A stretch of DNA of 8,605 nt from Cyclobacteriaceae bacterium (GCA_019751475.1 JAIENH010000169.1:1-8605); one strand, 5' to 3'. Shown: positions 1 through 7,644, counted from the stretch's first letter. Numbers and translations: made by a program. The notes: generated by a model not told the origin, from the letters alone.

Positions 1-1998
1 GTTTCCTTCTACATAGTCGGGAGGGTGGTCACAACTGAAGTTTATAATCTGCTCCCGGTTAAAGTTGCCTATACAAACTTGGAACAACAATCAAGTTCAC
101 CAAGCTTTAGGTTTAAAGTACTTGACGAAAATACTTATTCCCTTGCTAGTGCAGCATCAAGAGATTCTCCTCAAGCAAACTTTCACTTTGGTAAACCAGC
201 GGTCATTGATAAGGTCTCCATTCTGATAGAAAAAAAACCTGAAGGCGTCTTAGCTCCTTACAAAGGACTTGAATATGTAATGCAGATACGTCCTTCAAGC
301 GTAGTAACACAAGAATATGTCAATCGCTTAAGCGTAAAATGGGCCGAGAAAGGAGCGGGTGTCATGAATCTTTCTATCATTGGAGCCAACACCCAAAAGG
401 AGATTGATTTTATCAATGCCGTTATTGAAAATTATCAGGAATACGATTTGAACAAAAAAAATCAAACAGCTGACCGAACTGTTGAATTTATCAAGAATCA
501 GCTCGTTTCAATATCAGACTCATTGCGCCTTTTTGAGGGTCAACTTCAACAGTTTAAAAAGAACAACAGAACCACCGGAGATTTAAGCATTGATGCGCAA
601 CGGGTATATTCAAAAATTGAGTCATTGGAGGTTCAGCGAGCTGAGCTTATCGTAAAAGGTAATTACTACGTTTACTTGGATAACTATCTGAAGGAAAGCA
701 AAAACCTAGATCAAATAATCTTACCAAGTTCAATGGGTATCAATGATCCGGTTATTGCTTCATTGCTATCAAAGATTGTAGATCTTCAGCTTGAAATAAA
801 ACTTTACATCGAAAAGGAGAGACCTACCAATCCCCTGATTACAAATAAAATTAATCGCTTAACCGATAAGATAAAATCCGATTTTCTCAACCGTCAAATA
901 AATGATGCTGAAAAGCAAATGGGCTATCTTCCACTTGCGCAGCGGCAATACATCTCCATTCAACGTAATTATTCTCTGTTAGAGAACTTGTACATTTACT
1001 TAATGCAAAAAAAATCGGAAGCAGAGATTTCAAAAGCAGCCAATGTTTCTGACTTAATAATAGTTAACCCCCCCATGCAACTTGGAGGAGCGATTACACC
1101 GCGTATTAGCCAAAACTATATTATTGGTACTCTTTTTGGTATTGCCATTCCGCTTTTCATTTTCATTTTTATTGAATTTGCAAATACCAAAGTTCAGTCA
1201 AAAGAAGATATTGAAAAATTCACCTCCATTCCATTTATAGGTGGCATAGGCCATAAAAAGGGCGAGATTAATCTTGAGGTGCTTCGGTCACCTAAGTCAT
1301 CGATTTCAGAATCTTTTCGAGGGCTAAGATCAAATCTGAACTACTTCACAGGAAACAATGAAAAAGCTGTCTTTATGATAACAAGTTCTATAAGCGGAGA
1401 AGGTAAGACGTTCACTTCAATAAATCTAGCTTCAGTGTTTTCACTTTCAGGCAAAAGAACTCTTATTGTAGGCGCGGATTTGCGCAAGCCTAAATTGTTT
1501 AGAGATTTTGAGGTTTCAAACGATGTGGGGTTAAGTTCATTTTTAGCTGGTCTAGCAAGTTTTGAGTCGGTTGTTCAAAAGACTAAGTATACGAATCTCG
1601 ATTTGGTAAGTGGAGGTCCTGTACCTCCAAATCCTGCAGAACTTCTTTTGCATAAGAACATGACACAGTTCATGATGCAAGCAAAAGCCGCCTACGATTA
1701 TGTGATCATTGACACTCCCCCAATGGCCATCGTTACAGATGCATATGCTTTGTCAAGTTATGCCGACCATATAATATTTCTTGTGAGGCAAAATTACACA
1801 CCTAAGGAACTCCTTAGAAGCATTGAAGACTCTTTTGCTTCCGGAAAAGTAAAAAATATAAGCATTGTGTTTAATGATATCTACAAGTCTGGCTTAGGCT
1901 ACGGCTACGGCTATAGTTATGGTTATACTTATAGCTATAATTATAAGTATGGTTTAAAAGGTAATAAAGATGGGTATGGTTATTATTCCGAATCTTGA
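1..1998 (+). CDS. wzc: Wzc-like tyrosine kinase / polysaccharide co-polymerase (5' truncated)
   Basis: This is an inner-membrane BY-kinase that controls chain length and export of surface polysaccharide through autophosphorylation. The frame is open from base 1, so the GTG at 25 is probably internal; family comparison suggests roughly 130-150 N-terminal residues, including the first membrane helix, lie upstream. Numbering codons from base 1, I see a long periplasmic coiled-coil region, a GNVR-type segment around 310-340, a second membrane helix at about 373-393, and the ExxRxxR oligomerisation motif (E437, R440, R443). The cytoplasmic kinase follows: Walker A S462-T470 with K469, Walker A' with D493 in GADLRKP, and Walker B IIDTPP with D571. 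The tail (634-662) carries 12 tyrosines, the expected autophosphorylation cluster. The stop is 3 bp before the next gene. All catalytic motifs are intact. Family knowledge supports the function; the particular polymer is unknown. Confidence 0.95.
   Translation, partial: VSFYIVGRVVTTEVYNLLPVKVAYTNLEQQSSSPSFRFKVLDENTYSLASAASRDSPQANFHFGKPAVIDKVSILIEKKPEGVLAPYKGLEYVMQIRPSSVVTQEYVNRLSVKWAEKGAGVMNLSIIGANTQKEIDFINAVIENYQEYDLNKKNQTADRTVEFIKNQLVSISDSLRLFEGQLQQFKKNNRTTGDLSIDAQRVYSKIESLEVQRAELIVKGNYYVYLDNYLKESKNLDQIILPSSMGINDPVIASLLSKIVDLQLEIKLYIEKERPTNPLITNKINRLTDKIKSDFLNRQINDAEKQMGYLPLAQRQYISIQRNYSLLENLYIYLMQKKSEAEISKAANVSDLIIVNPPMQLGGAITPRISQNYIIGTLFGIAIPLFIFIFIEFANTKVQSKEDIEKFTSIPFIGGIGHKKGEINLEVLRSPKSSISESFRGLRSNLNYFTGNNEKAVFMITSSISGEGKTFTSINLASVFSLSGKRTLIVGADLRKPKLFRDFEVSNDVGLSSFLAGLASFESVVQKTKYTNLDLVSGGPVPPNPAELLLHKNMTQFMMQAKAAYDYVIIDTPPMAIVTDAYALSSYADHIIFLVRQNYTPKELLRSIEDSFASGKVKNISIVFNDIYKSGLGYGYGYSYGYTYSYNYKYGLKGNKDGYGYYSES
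1897..1950 (+). repeat. Six-base TAY-codon repeat encoding the tyrosine tail
   Basis: Nine consecutive six-base units each encode a dipeptide X-Tyr, with X being Gly, Gly, Gly, Ser, Gly, Thr, Ser, Asn, Lys. The first units are nearly identical (ggctac, ggctac, ggctat) and later ones have diverged. It lies inside the kinase gene and encodes most of the C-terminal phosphorylation cluster. In BY-kinases such clusters set the level of phosphorylation, so changes in copy number could tune activity. The repeat is seen directly; the effect of length change is inference. Confidence 0.75.
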
Positions 1999-2001
1999 AC
2001 T

Positions 2002-2832
2002 ATGGAAGTGAAACTATTCTCGGATACTGGCAGAGTTTGGTACAGGAGAGTTAAGAATAGTATCAAGGTATTGATAGGTAGAGAAATTGCCATTCCAATT
2101 GTTAAAGATGGAATTGTAAATATTTGCCCAGTTTGTAACATTAAGGGAGTTGATTTTTATCCCATATCGCAATATTATAGTAGGCAATTGTTTGAAAATC
2201 AGTGTATTCATCCTCTTTTCCAGGTAGAGACAATTAATATAGAGTTTTACACTTGTTCTAATTGCGGGGCTACAGATAGAGACCGCTTATATGCACTTTA
2301 TTTCAATCACTTTTTAAAGAATGGAGGAAACTTTAGCGTTTTAGATGTGGCTCCTTCATATTCATTGTCAAAATATCTTAGATCAATTACAAATCTCTCA
2401 GTGAGAACTGCGGATCTGTATATGCCTTCCGTTGATGACAAGGTGGACATTACTGATATGAATATCTACGCAGATGAGTCTTTCGATATCTTAATATGCT
2501 CTCACGTATTAGAGCATATTCCAAATGATCTGAAGGCTATGATAGAACTATATCGAGTTTTAAAGAAAGGCGGGTGGGGTATTGTAATGGTTCCAATCCT
2601 TCTAAGCTTAGATACAATTTATGAGGACTTTTCAGTAACAGATGAGTCTGGCCGATGGAAACACTTTGGTCAAAATGATCACGTTAGGATGTATTCTAAA
2701 TCAGGATTTGTGTCTCGATTAGAATCCGTAGGCTTTAGGGTTCGTCAATTGGATGCTAATTTTTTTGGTGAAAAAATATTTAAGGTTCACGGAATACAAG
2801 GAAGATCTGTGCTATATATCGTTGAAAAGTAA
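2002..2832 (+). CDS. SAM-dependent methyltransferase with N-terminal zinc ribbon
   Basis: This is a predicted class I SAM-dependent methyltransferase of 276 residues. An N-terminal zinc ribbon is formed by C42-x2-C45 and C85-x2-C88, followed by the signature DRDRLY (92-97). The Rossmann fold follows: motif I VLDVAPS (113-119), which lacks the usual Gly-x-Gly-x-Gly; an acidic residue D138 at the end of the second strand; the post-motif FDILICSHVLEHI (161-173); and the strand after LKKGG. A conserved-looking block FGQNDHVR (222-229) lies near the C-terminus. As I recall this family, an AP-type motif I is normal, so it is not a sign of decay. The substrate is not evident; from context it may be a sugar or an acyl group on the polysaccharide. 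The ATG lies 3 bp after the kinase stop with no Shine-Dalgarno sequence, and the stop overlaps the next start. Probably cytoplasmic; no signal peptide or membrane helix. Confidence 0.88.
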   Translation: MEVKLFSDTGRVWYRRVKNSIKVLIGREIAIPIVKDGIVNICPVCNIKGVDFYPISQYYSRQLFENQCIHPLFQVETINIEFYTCSNCGATDRDRLYALYFNHFLKNGGNFSVLDVAPSYSLSKYLRSITNLSVRTADLYMPSVDDKVDITDMNIYADESFDILICSHVLEHIPNDLKAMIELYRVLKKGGWGIVMVPILLSLDTIYEDFSVTDESGRWKHFGQNDHVRMYSKSGFVSRLESVGFRVRQLDANFFGEKIFKVHGIQGRSVLYIVEK

Positions 2833-3914
2833 TGATTAATGTAACGCAACCTTTCCTTCCCCCCCTAGAAGAATATTCTAAGTACTTGAAAGGATTATGG
2901 GAGAGAAAGTGGTTGACCAATAACGGGCCTCTCGTAAATGAATTTGAGCTAAGGCTAAAACAATATCTTAATGTAAACCATCTATTATTTCTAGGTAATG
3001 GAACAATAGCTCTTCAAATTGCTATTAAAGCCTTAAGGTTAGCAGGGGAGATAATTACTACTCCTTTCTCATATGTTGCTACAACCTCTAGCATTGTTTG
3101 GGAGGGCTGTAGTCCGGTGTTTGTTGACATTGACCGTCAAACATTGAACATAGACCCTGAGCTTATAGTGAAGTCAATAACCAAAAACACATCAGCTATT
3201 TTAGCCACCCATGTTTTTGGCAATCCTTGTGCGGTCGATGAACTTCAAAAAATTGCGAACAATCATGGATTAAAGCTTATTTATGATGCTGCCCACGGGT
3301 TTGGCACAAAAGTCAAAGGTCGATCAATATTTGAATATGGAGATGTAAGTACAACCAGTTTTCATGCTACTAAGTTATTTCACACCATAGAAGGAGGGGC
3401 TGTATTTACAAAAGATAAATTTTTATTGGAGCAAATGGCACTTCTGCGAAATTTTGGTCATCATGGGCCTGAGGAGTTTAGAGCTGTGGGCATCAATGGT
3501 AAGAACTCCGAGTTTCATGCAGCTATGGGATTAGCAAATTTTGGTTACATTTCCGAGATTCTTGCTAAGCGAAAATACCTTTCCGAATTGTATGACCAGC
3601 GATTGGAAGGTCTAAAGGTGCAGCGCATACAGCTCCATTCTCAGATTGAATATAATTTTGCTTATTACCCGATCATTTTTCGTTCAGAAGAATCATTGCT
3701 TAAGAGCATAACCGAACTCAATGCAAATTGGATTTATCCTAGACGTTATTTTTGGCCATCGTTAAACACAATTTCCTATACCAGGGGGAATTTCGTTTGC
3801 CCAGTTAGCGAAGATGTCAGCAAGCGAATCTTATGTTTACCTCTATTTCATAGTATGAATCCAGCGGATATCAGTTTGATCGGGAGGCTTCTTTTACGAG
3901 CGCAAAATAATTAG
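2832..3914 (+). CDS. DegT/DnrJ/EryC1/StrS sugar aminotransferase
   Basis: This is a PLP-dependent aminotransferase (360 residues, normal for the family) that would convert a nucleotide-linked keto-sugar to an amino sugar, using glutamate as the usual donor. Visible landmarks are WLTNNGP (27-33), the PLP phosphate loop GNGTIAL (55-61), D152 in YDAAH as the pyridine-nitrogen partner, and K181 in SFHATKLF as the Schiff-base lysine, followed by EGG (187-189). The GINGKNSEFHAAMGL block late in the protein is also typical. The SFHATK form resembles C4-aminotransferases of the VioA/WecE type more than the SFYP(S/G)K form of C3-aminotransferases, so a dTDP-4-amino-4,6-dideoxyhexose product is plausible but unproven. 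The start codon overlaps the preceding stop (taatg), suggesting translational coupling. A C7 run lies at codons 9-12. Confidence 0.93.
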   Translation: MINVTQPFLPPLEEYSKYLKGLWERKWLTNNGPLVNEFELRLKQYLNVNHLLFLGNGTIALQIAIKALRLAGEIITTPFSYVATTSSIVWEGCSPVFVDIDRQTLNIDPELIVKSITKNTSAILATHVFGNPCAVDELQKIANNHGLKLIYDAAHGFGTKVKGRSIFEYGDVSTTSFHATKLFHTIEGGAVFTKDKFLLEQMALLRNFGHHGPEEFRAVGINGKNSEFHAAMGLANFGYISEILAKRKYLSELYDQRLEGLKVQRIQLHSQIEYNFAYYPIIFRSEESLLKSITELNANWIYPRRYFWPSLNTISYTRGNFVCPVSEDVSKRILCLPLFHSMNPADISLIGRLLLRAQNN

Positions 3915-3916
3915 TC

Positions 3917-4618
3917 ATGAAGCTCGCGATTATGCAGCCATACTTTTTTCCGTATATCGGCTATTTTCAACTTGCGGCATCAGTCGATCGGTTTGTTGTT
4001 TATGATAACATTCAGTTTTCAAAAAGAGGTTGGATTAATAGGAATCGTATTTTGGTCAATGGAGCTGATGAATTTATTACTCTTCCTTTAAAAAGGGACT
4101 CTGACTATTTGGATATTGAAAAGAGACAACTAGCAGATTCTTTTGATATTGACAAAGCAAAAATTCTTAGAAAGATAAAGGAGTGTTATCGCAAAGCACC
4201 TTATTTGGAAGTAGCATTTCCCGTTATTGAATGGGTTTTCGATTATCCAAGCAGAAATCTTTTCCTCTTTGTTTTCAATTCCCTGAAAGAAGTTTGCCGT
4301 TATCTAGATATTCCAGTAGAATTCATAGTATCCTCTTCTATTGACGTGGATCACACTTTGAAAGCCGAGAAGAAAGTTTTGGGCATTGTGAAGGCAATGG
4401 GTGCAGAGACGTATATTAATTTACCTGGAGGCTTAAATCTTTATTCTAGAGAGGAATTCGAGTCATGCGGTATTGCTTTAAAGTTTATTCAACCTGGAGC
4501 AATTTCCTATCAACAGTTTGATCATCCCTTTGTTCCTTGGCTTTCTATAATTGATTTAATAATGTTCAATTCGCGCGACCGGCTTTCAGAAATAATCCAA
4601 GACTATAAATTAATATAA
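3917..4618 (+). CDS. WbqC-family protein
   Basis: This 233-residue cytoplasmic protein belongs to the WbqC-like family found in O-antigen and capsule clusters. The diagnostic N-terminus is MQPYFFPYIGYFQL (6-19), followed by D30 and the block SKRGWINRNRI (35-45). Further conserved-looking motifs are NLPGG (168-172) and, near the C-terminus, DHPFVPWLSIIDL (202-214). The invariant polar residues suggest an enzyme, but I know of no established reaction for the family. Members often sit beside sugar aminotransferases, as here, where the aminotransferase ends 2 bp upstream; this makes transfer of an acyl or aminoacyl group to the new sugar amine a reasonable guess. There is no signal peptide, membrane helix or Shine-Dalgarno sequence. 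The stop is one base before the next ATG. Family assignment is firm; function is inference. Confidence 0.9.
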   Translation: MKLAIMQPYFFPYIGYFQLAASVDRFVVYDNIQFSKRGWINRNRILVNGADEFITLPLKRDSDYLDIEKRQLADSFDIDKAKILRKIKECYRKAPYLEVAFPVIEWVFDYPSRNLFLFVFNSLKEVCRYLDIPVEFIVSSSIDVDHTLKAEKKVLGIVKAMGAETYINLPGGLNLYSREEFESCGIALKFIQPGAISYQQFDHPFVPWLSIIDLIMFNSRDRLSEIIQDYKLI

Positions 4619-4619
4619 T

Positions 4620-5336
4620 ATGGAGAACGTGCTAGATTCCCATGTGAGAGCGTACCAAGGTAATAACCTGTACGATTTCGACAACGAAATTATATTGAGA
4701 TGGTATCCTCACCGAATAATACTTCGTTTACCAGAAGCTAAATCAATGTTGGAGTTAGGGCTTGGGCATGGCATCACTACCAATATTTTTGCTAATCATT
4801 TTGAACGATATGTAGTTCTTGATGGTTCGCGCGCTGTCATTGACAATTTCAGAGCATCCCATCCGAAATTTAATTCTGAAATAATTGAAACATTCTTTGA
4901 GGATTTCGAAACCGATGAAAAATTTGATGTAGTTAATCTTGGCTTTATACTAGAGCACATTGATAATCCCAATCAGATATTAACGAAGTTTAGAAAATAT
5001 CTCAAGAGAGGCGGCAGGATGTTTGTGTCAGTGCCGAATGCGGAAGTATTGAATAGGCGACTCGGAAATTTGGCCGGCTTGCTTCCGGAAATGACCGTGC
5101 TCTCCGAAAACGACTTGCTGCTAGGGCATAAAAGATATTACACGTTGTTTTCATTTAAGAAAGAATTAACTGATGCAAATTATACTGTAGATCGGATAGA
5201 GGGAATATATCTGAAACCGTTTACAACACAACAAATGCTATCGCTTAATTTTGGGACTCCAATAATTGACGCGCTTTGCAAAGTCGCGGTCGATTATCCC
5301 GAGCTTTCATGTGCAATGCTTGCTGAGATACATTGA
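4620..5336 (+). CDS. Class I SAM-dependent methyltransferase
   Basis: This is a predicted SAM-dependent methyltransferase of 238 residues, unrelated in detail to the zinc-ribbon enzyme upstream. Motif I is intact as LELGLGHG (44-51), the acidic residue after the second strand is D68 in VVLDGS, and the post-motif is FDVVNLGFILEHIDNP (102-117), followed by LKRGGRMFVSVPNA. The segment after the Rossmann core, including LLLGHKRYY and GIYLKPFTTQQM, looks like a substrate-specific lid typical of a particular methyltransferase group in polysaccharide clusters, as I recall. It would methylate a sugar, an amine or an attached acyl group; the acceptor cannot be read from sequence. The ATG follows the WbqC-family stop by one base, so expression is likely coupled. 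The gene ends 36 bp before the ATP-grasp gene, the widest gap in the window. Confidence 0.88.
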   Translation: MENVLDSHVRAYQGNNLYDFDNEIILRWYPHRIILRLPEAKSMLELGLGHGITTNIFANHFERYVVLDGSRAVIDNFRASHPKFNSEIIETFFEDFETDEKFDVVNLGFILEHIDNPNQILTKFRKYLKRGGRMFVSVPNAEVLNRRLGNLAGLLPEMTVLSENDLLLGHKRYYTLFSFKKELTDANYTVDRIEGIYLKPFTTQQMLSLNFGTPIIDALCKVAVDYPELSCAMLAEIH

Positions 5337-5372
5337 AATTTGAACAGGAGCTTGTATTTTCTCTTGTAATTC

Positions 5373-6662
5373 ATGATCAATAGAAAATTTAACGTTCTAA
5401 TCTTTCCTGCTGGTTCTGAAATTGGGCTTGAGCTCCATAACTCGCTAAAGTACAATCTACATGTTGAGTTATTTGGCGTATCTGGCAAGGCTGATCACGC
5501 TAGATTCGTGTATAATGCGTCAAGATATGAGGAGGGTAATTATTATATCACAGAGAATGACTTTGTCGATAAATTTAACGAGGTATTGATTAGATTTAAT
5601 ATAGATTTCATATTCCCAACTCATGATTCCATTGTGCTATTTTTAGCAGAGAATCAAGCCTTGTTAAAAGCTAAGGTGATAACATCAAGTGACTCAGTTG
5701 CGCGAATTGCTCGTGAAAAAAAGTTGACCTATGAGAAACTCAGAAGTTATTCGTTTTGTCCTAGGGTCTATTCTACTCCTTTTGCGGAAGTAAGGTTCCC
5801 TGTCTTTTTGAAACCCAATATTGGTCAAGGAGGAAAGGGTACCATACTAGCAAATTCCTTAGATGAGTTAACGGTTCTCTTGCACAAGAATTCTGACCTC
5901 ATACCATGTGAATACCTTCCTGGAGAGGAACTTTCAGTTGACTGTTTCTCAAATCGGCATGGAGAACTGCTATTTATTGGACCGCGAGTTAGGTATAGGG
6001 TAGAAATGGGGATTTCATTTAATACATTCTCTGTTTCGTTGACTAATGAAATAAGAGAGATCGCTGAAACATTACATAAGGAGTTTAATTTTCGGGGCGC
6101 CTGGTTTTTTCAAGTAAAAAAGGATAAGAGCGGCAAATTCAAATTGCTTGAATTTGCACCTAGGCATTCCAGCACTATGGGACTCTTCCGACAGGCTGGT
6201 GTTAATTTTGCGTTGCTAAGCATTTTTGATGCGGCTGGTGAAGATGTTGGGGTTATAGCCAATGATTACTCAGTTGAATTGGATAGGTGCTTGTGCAATA
6301 GCTATAAACTCAGCATTGTCTACAAATCGGTCTACATTGATTTTGATGATACTATTATCGTAAATAACAAGGTTAATGATGTGGCTCTTCGTTTTCTCTA
6401 TCAATGCAAAAACAAGAATATTGAGACAATTCTCTTAACCAAGCACAAATTTGACTTACAGAAAAGTCTAGATGACTTTTGTTTGTCAACTCGATTGTTC
6501 AATAAGATCATCCACATCAATGAGCAAGACGACAAGGTAAACTGGATTGATCCTAATAATGCAATTTTTATTGATAACTACTTTTTTGACCGCAAAACTG
6601 TTAAGGAGAAATTTGGGATACCTGTATTTGATGTTGATGCCATTGAAGGCTTATTAATTTAA
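5373..6662 (+). CDS. ATP-grasp ligase fused to a C-terminal HAD-like domain
   Basis: This 429-residue protein joins two enzymes. Residues 1 to about 115 form the Rossmann-like preATP-grasp domain (NVLIFPAGSEIG start). The ATP-grasp core follows, with K147 and the glycine-rich loop IGQGGKGT (150-157), the hinge E180-Y-L-P-G-x-E, and metal-site candidates Q247 and E260, laid out like the Q/E/N triad of CarB. The third ligand, normally Asn in ExNPR, is Ala262 in EFAPR. From about 318 a HAD-like domain begins: DFDDT (D323 nucleophile, D325), motif II T356, motif III K388, and motif IV D401 and D406. ATP-grasp enzymes typically form amide bonds through acyl-phosphates; HAD proteins are mostly phosphatases. 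Acting on an amino-sugar precursor fits the neighbours but is inference. The ATG has no Shine-Dalgarno at normal distance; the stop is 4 bp before the next gene. Confidence 0.88.
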   Translation: MINRKFNVLIFPAGSEIGLELHNSLKYNLHVELFGVSGKADHARFVYNASRYEEGNYYITENDFVDKFNEVLIRFNIDFIFPTHDSIVLFLAENQALLKAKVITSSDSVARIAREKKLTYEKLRSYSFCPRVYSTPFAEVRFPVFLKPNIGQGGKGTILANSLDELTVLLHKNSDLIPCEYLPGEELSVDCFSNRHGELLFIGPRVRYRVEMGISFNTFSVSLTNEIREIAETLHKEFNFRGAWFFQVKKDKSGKFKLLEFAPRHSSTMGLFRQAGVNFALLSIFDAAGEDVGVIANDYSVELDRCLCNSYKLSIVYKSVYIDFDDTIIVNNKVNDVALRFLYQCKNKNIETILLTKHKFDLQKSLDDFCLSTRLFNKIIHINEQDDKVNWIDPNNAIFIDNYFFDRKTVKEKFGIPVFDVDAIEGLLI

Positions 6663-6666
6663 ATTT

Positions 6667-7644
6667 ATGGGCGCTTTAATGTATAAATGGAAAAAACTTG
6701 GAAAAGTATTTGACCCTACGAAGGTTAAGGGGGTAGCCTGGATGAAAGAATACGCCCAATCGCCCGCTGCAGTTGTATTCGAAGACTATATTAGAGTTTA
6801 TTTTTCGAGCCGTCCAAATAAAGATGCTGTTGGACAGTATGTTAGTTATCTGGGTTTTGTAGACCTAAGTCGGAATAATCTATTTGAGATAAGAAATATT
6901 TCAAAAGAACCGATTTTGAAGTTGGGAGAGTTAGGAACATTTGATGAATTTGGTACAAATCCGGCATCAGCAATTCTTTATGAAGACGAGGTGAGGATCT
7001 ATTATTGCGGCTGGACTAGGTGTGAGTCCGTGCCTTTTAATTCATCGATAGGTATGGCCTATAGCCGCGACAAGGGAGGTAATTTTAATAAGCTTGGTCA
7101 AGGCCCTATTCTGTCATTCAGTCCGACTGAACCTTTTTTGTTAGGCAGTCCACGAATTAGGAGATTTAATGGGCTTTGGTATTTATGGTATGCGGCTGGC
7201 AGTAAGTGGGTTAAAGACAATGGAAAAACTGAACCTGTTTACAAGATAAAAATGGCTCAGTCAATAGATGGTATAAATTGGATTAAAGCGGAAGTTGATC
7301 TTATATCAACCGTTCTTGAAGTGGACGAGTGTCAGGCAAGCCCTGAAGTTTTCTTTAGAGATAATTTGTACCATATGTATTTTTCATATCGATACAGTTT
7401 GGGATATAGATCTAAGCAGAATGGATACAGAATTGGTTATGCCGTGTCAGTGGATTTAAAGACATGGATAAGAGACGACTCGAAAGTAGGCATATCAATC
7501 TCAGATGAGGGGTGGGATTCGGAAATGATAAGCTACCCAAACATTTTTTCGATTGATGAAAAGATGTATATGCTATACCAGGGCAACCATTTTGGTCGTC
7601 AAGGATTTGGTCTAGCCGTTATGCAGTCTGATAATTCATTCTAA
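6667..7644 (+). CDS. Glycosidase-like five-bladed beta-propeller protein, copy A
   Basis: This 325-residue protein resembles the beta-propeller fold of the GH32/43/62/130 enzymes. Regularly spaced acid-and-proline motifs mark the blades: AQSPAAVVF (30-38), FDEFGTNP (92-99), TEPFLLG (154-160), ECQASP (221-226) and WDSEMISYP (283-291). Between them are repeated strand patterns such as RVYFSSR, YLWYAAG and HMYFSYR and the asp-box-like SIDGINW. Candidate active-site acids are D93, E94, E155, E221, D284 and E286. There is no signal peptide or lipobox, so it should be cytoplasmic, which argues against a secreted polymer-degrading enzyme; a sugar transferase, phosphorylase or precursor-processing role is possible. 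The ATG at 6667 lies 4 bp after the previous stop, but the in-frame ATG at 6679 (Met5) aligns much better with the paralog downstream and may be the true start. Exact reaction unknown. Confidence 0.85.
   Translation: MGALMYKWKKLGKVFDPTKVKGVAWMKEYAQSPAAVVFEDYIRVYFSSRPNKDAVGQYVSYLGFVDLSRNNLFEIRNISKEPILKLGELGTFDEFGTNPASAILYEDEVRIYYCGWTRCESVPFNSSIGMAYSRDKGGNFNKLGQGPILSFSPTEPFLLGSPRIRRFNGLWYLWYAAGSKWVKDNGKTEPVYKIKMAQSIDGINWIKAEVDLISTVLEVDECQASPEVFFRDNLYHMYFSYRYSLGYRSKQNGYRIGYAVSVDLKTWIRDDSKVGISISDEGWDSEMISYPNIFSIDEKMYMLYQGNHFGRQGFGLAVMQSDNSF

Noticed and set aside
25..27. GTG as the start codon of the kinase gene
   Set aside because: The frame is open back to base 1 and the upstream residues (SFYIVGRV) fit the middle of the periplasmic region of Wzc proteins, so the gene is simply cut by the window edge.
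1068..1074. C7 run as evidence of a frameshift in the kinase gene
   Set aside because: The reading frame stays open and the motifs on both sides (GNVR segment, membrane helix, kinase) are in the same frame, so there is no frameshift.
2014..2211. Antisense ORF of 65 codons opposite the zinc-ribbon methyltransferase
   Set aside because: It lies wholly within a well-supported gene, shows no recognisable domain and has no separate regulatory signal.
5346..5350. AGGAG as ribosome binding site of the ATP-grasp gene
   Set aside because: It is 22 bases from the ATG at 5373, too far, and the nearer in-frame TTG at 5352 runs into a stop at 5367.
5294..5488. Antisense ORF of 64 codons across the methyltransferase/ATP-grasp junction
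   Set aside because: It overlaps the ends of two clear genes and the short spacer; the composition is that of a chance reading frame.
6652..6666. AT-rich inverted stretch before propeller copy A as promoter or terminator
   Set aside because: The aatttaaattt run is short, has no GC stem or T tract after it, and lies in a 4-bp gap plus the end of the preceding gene.
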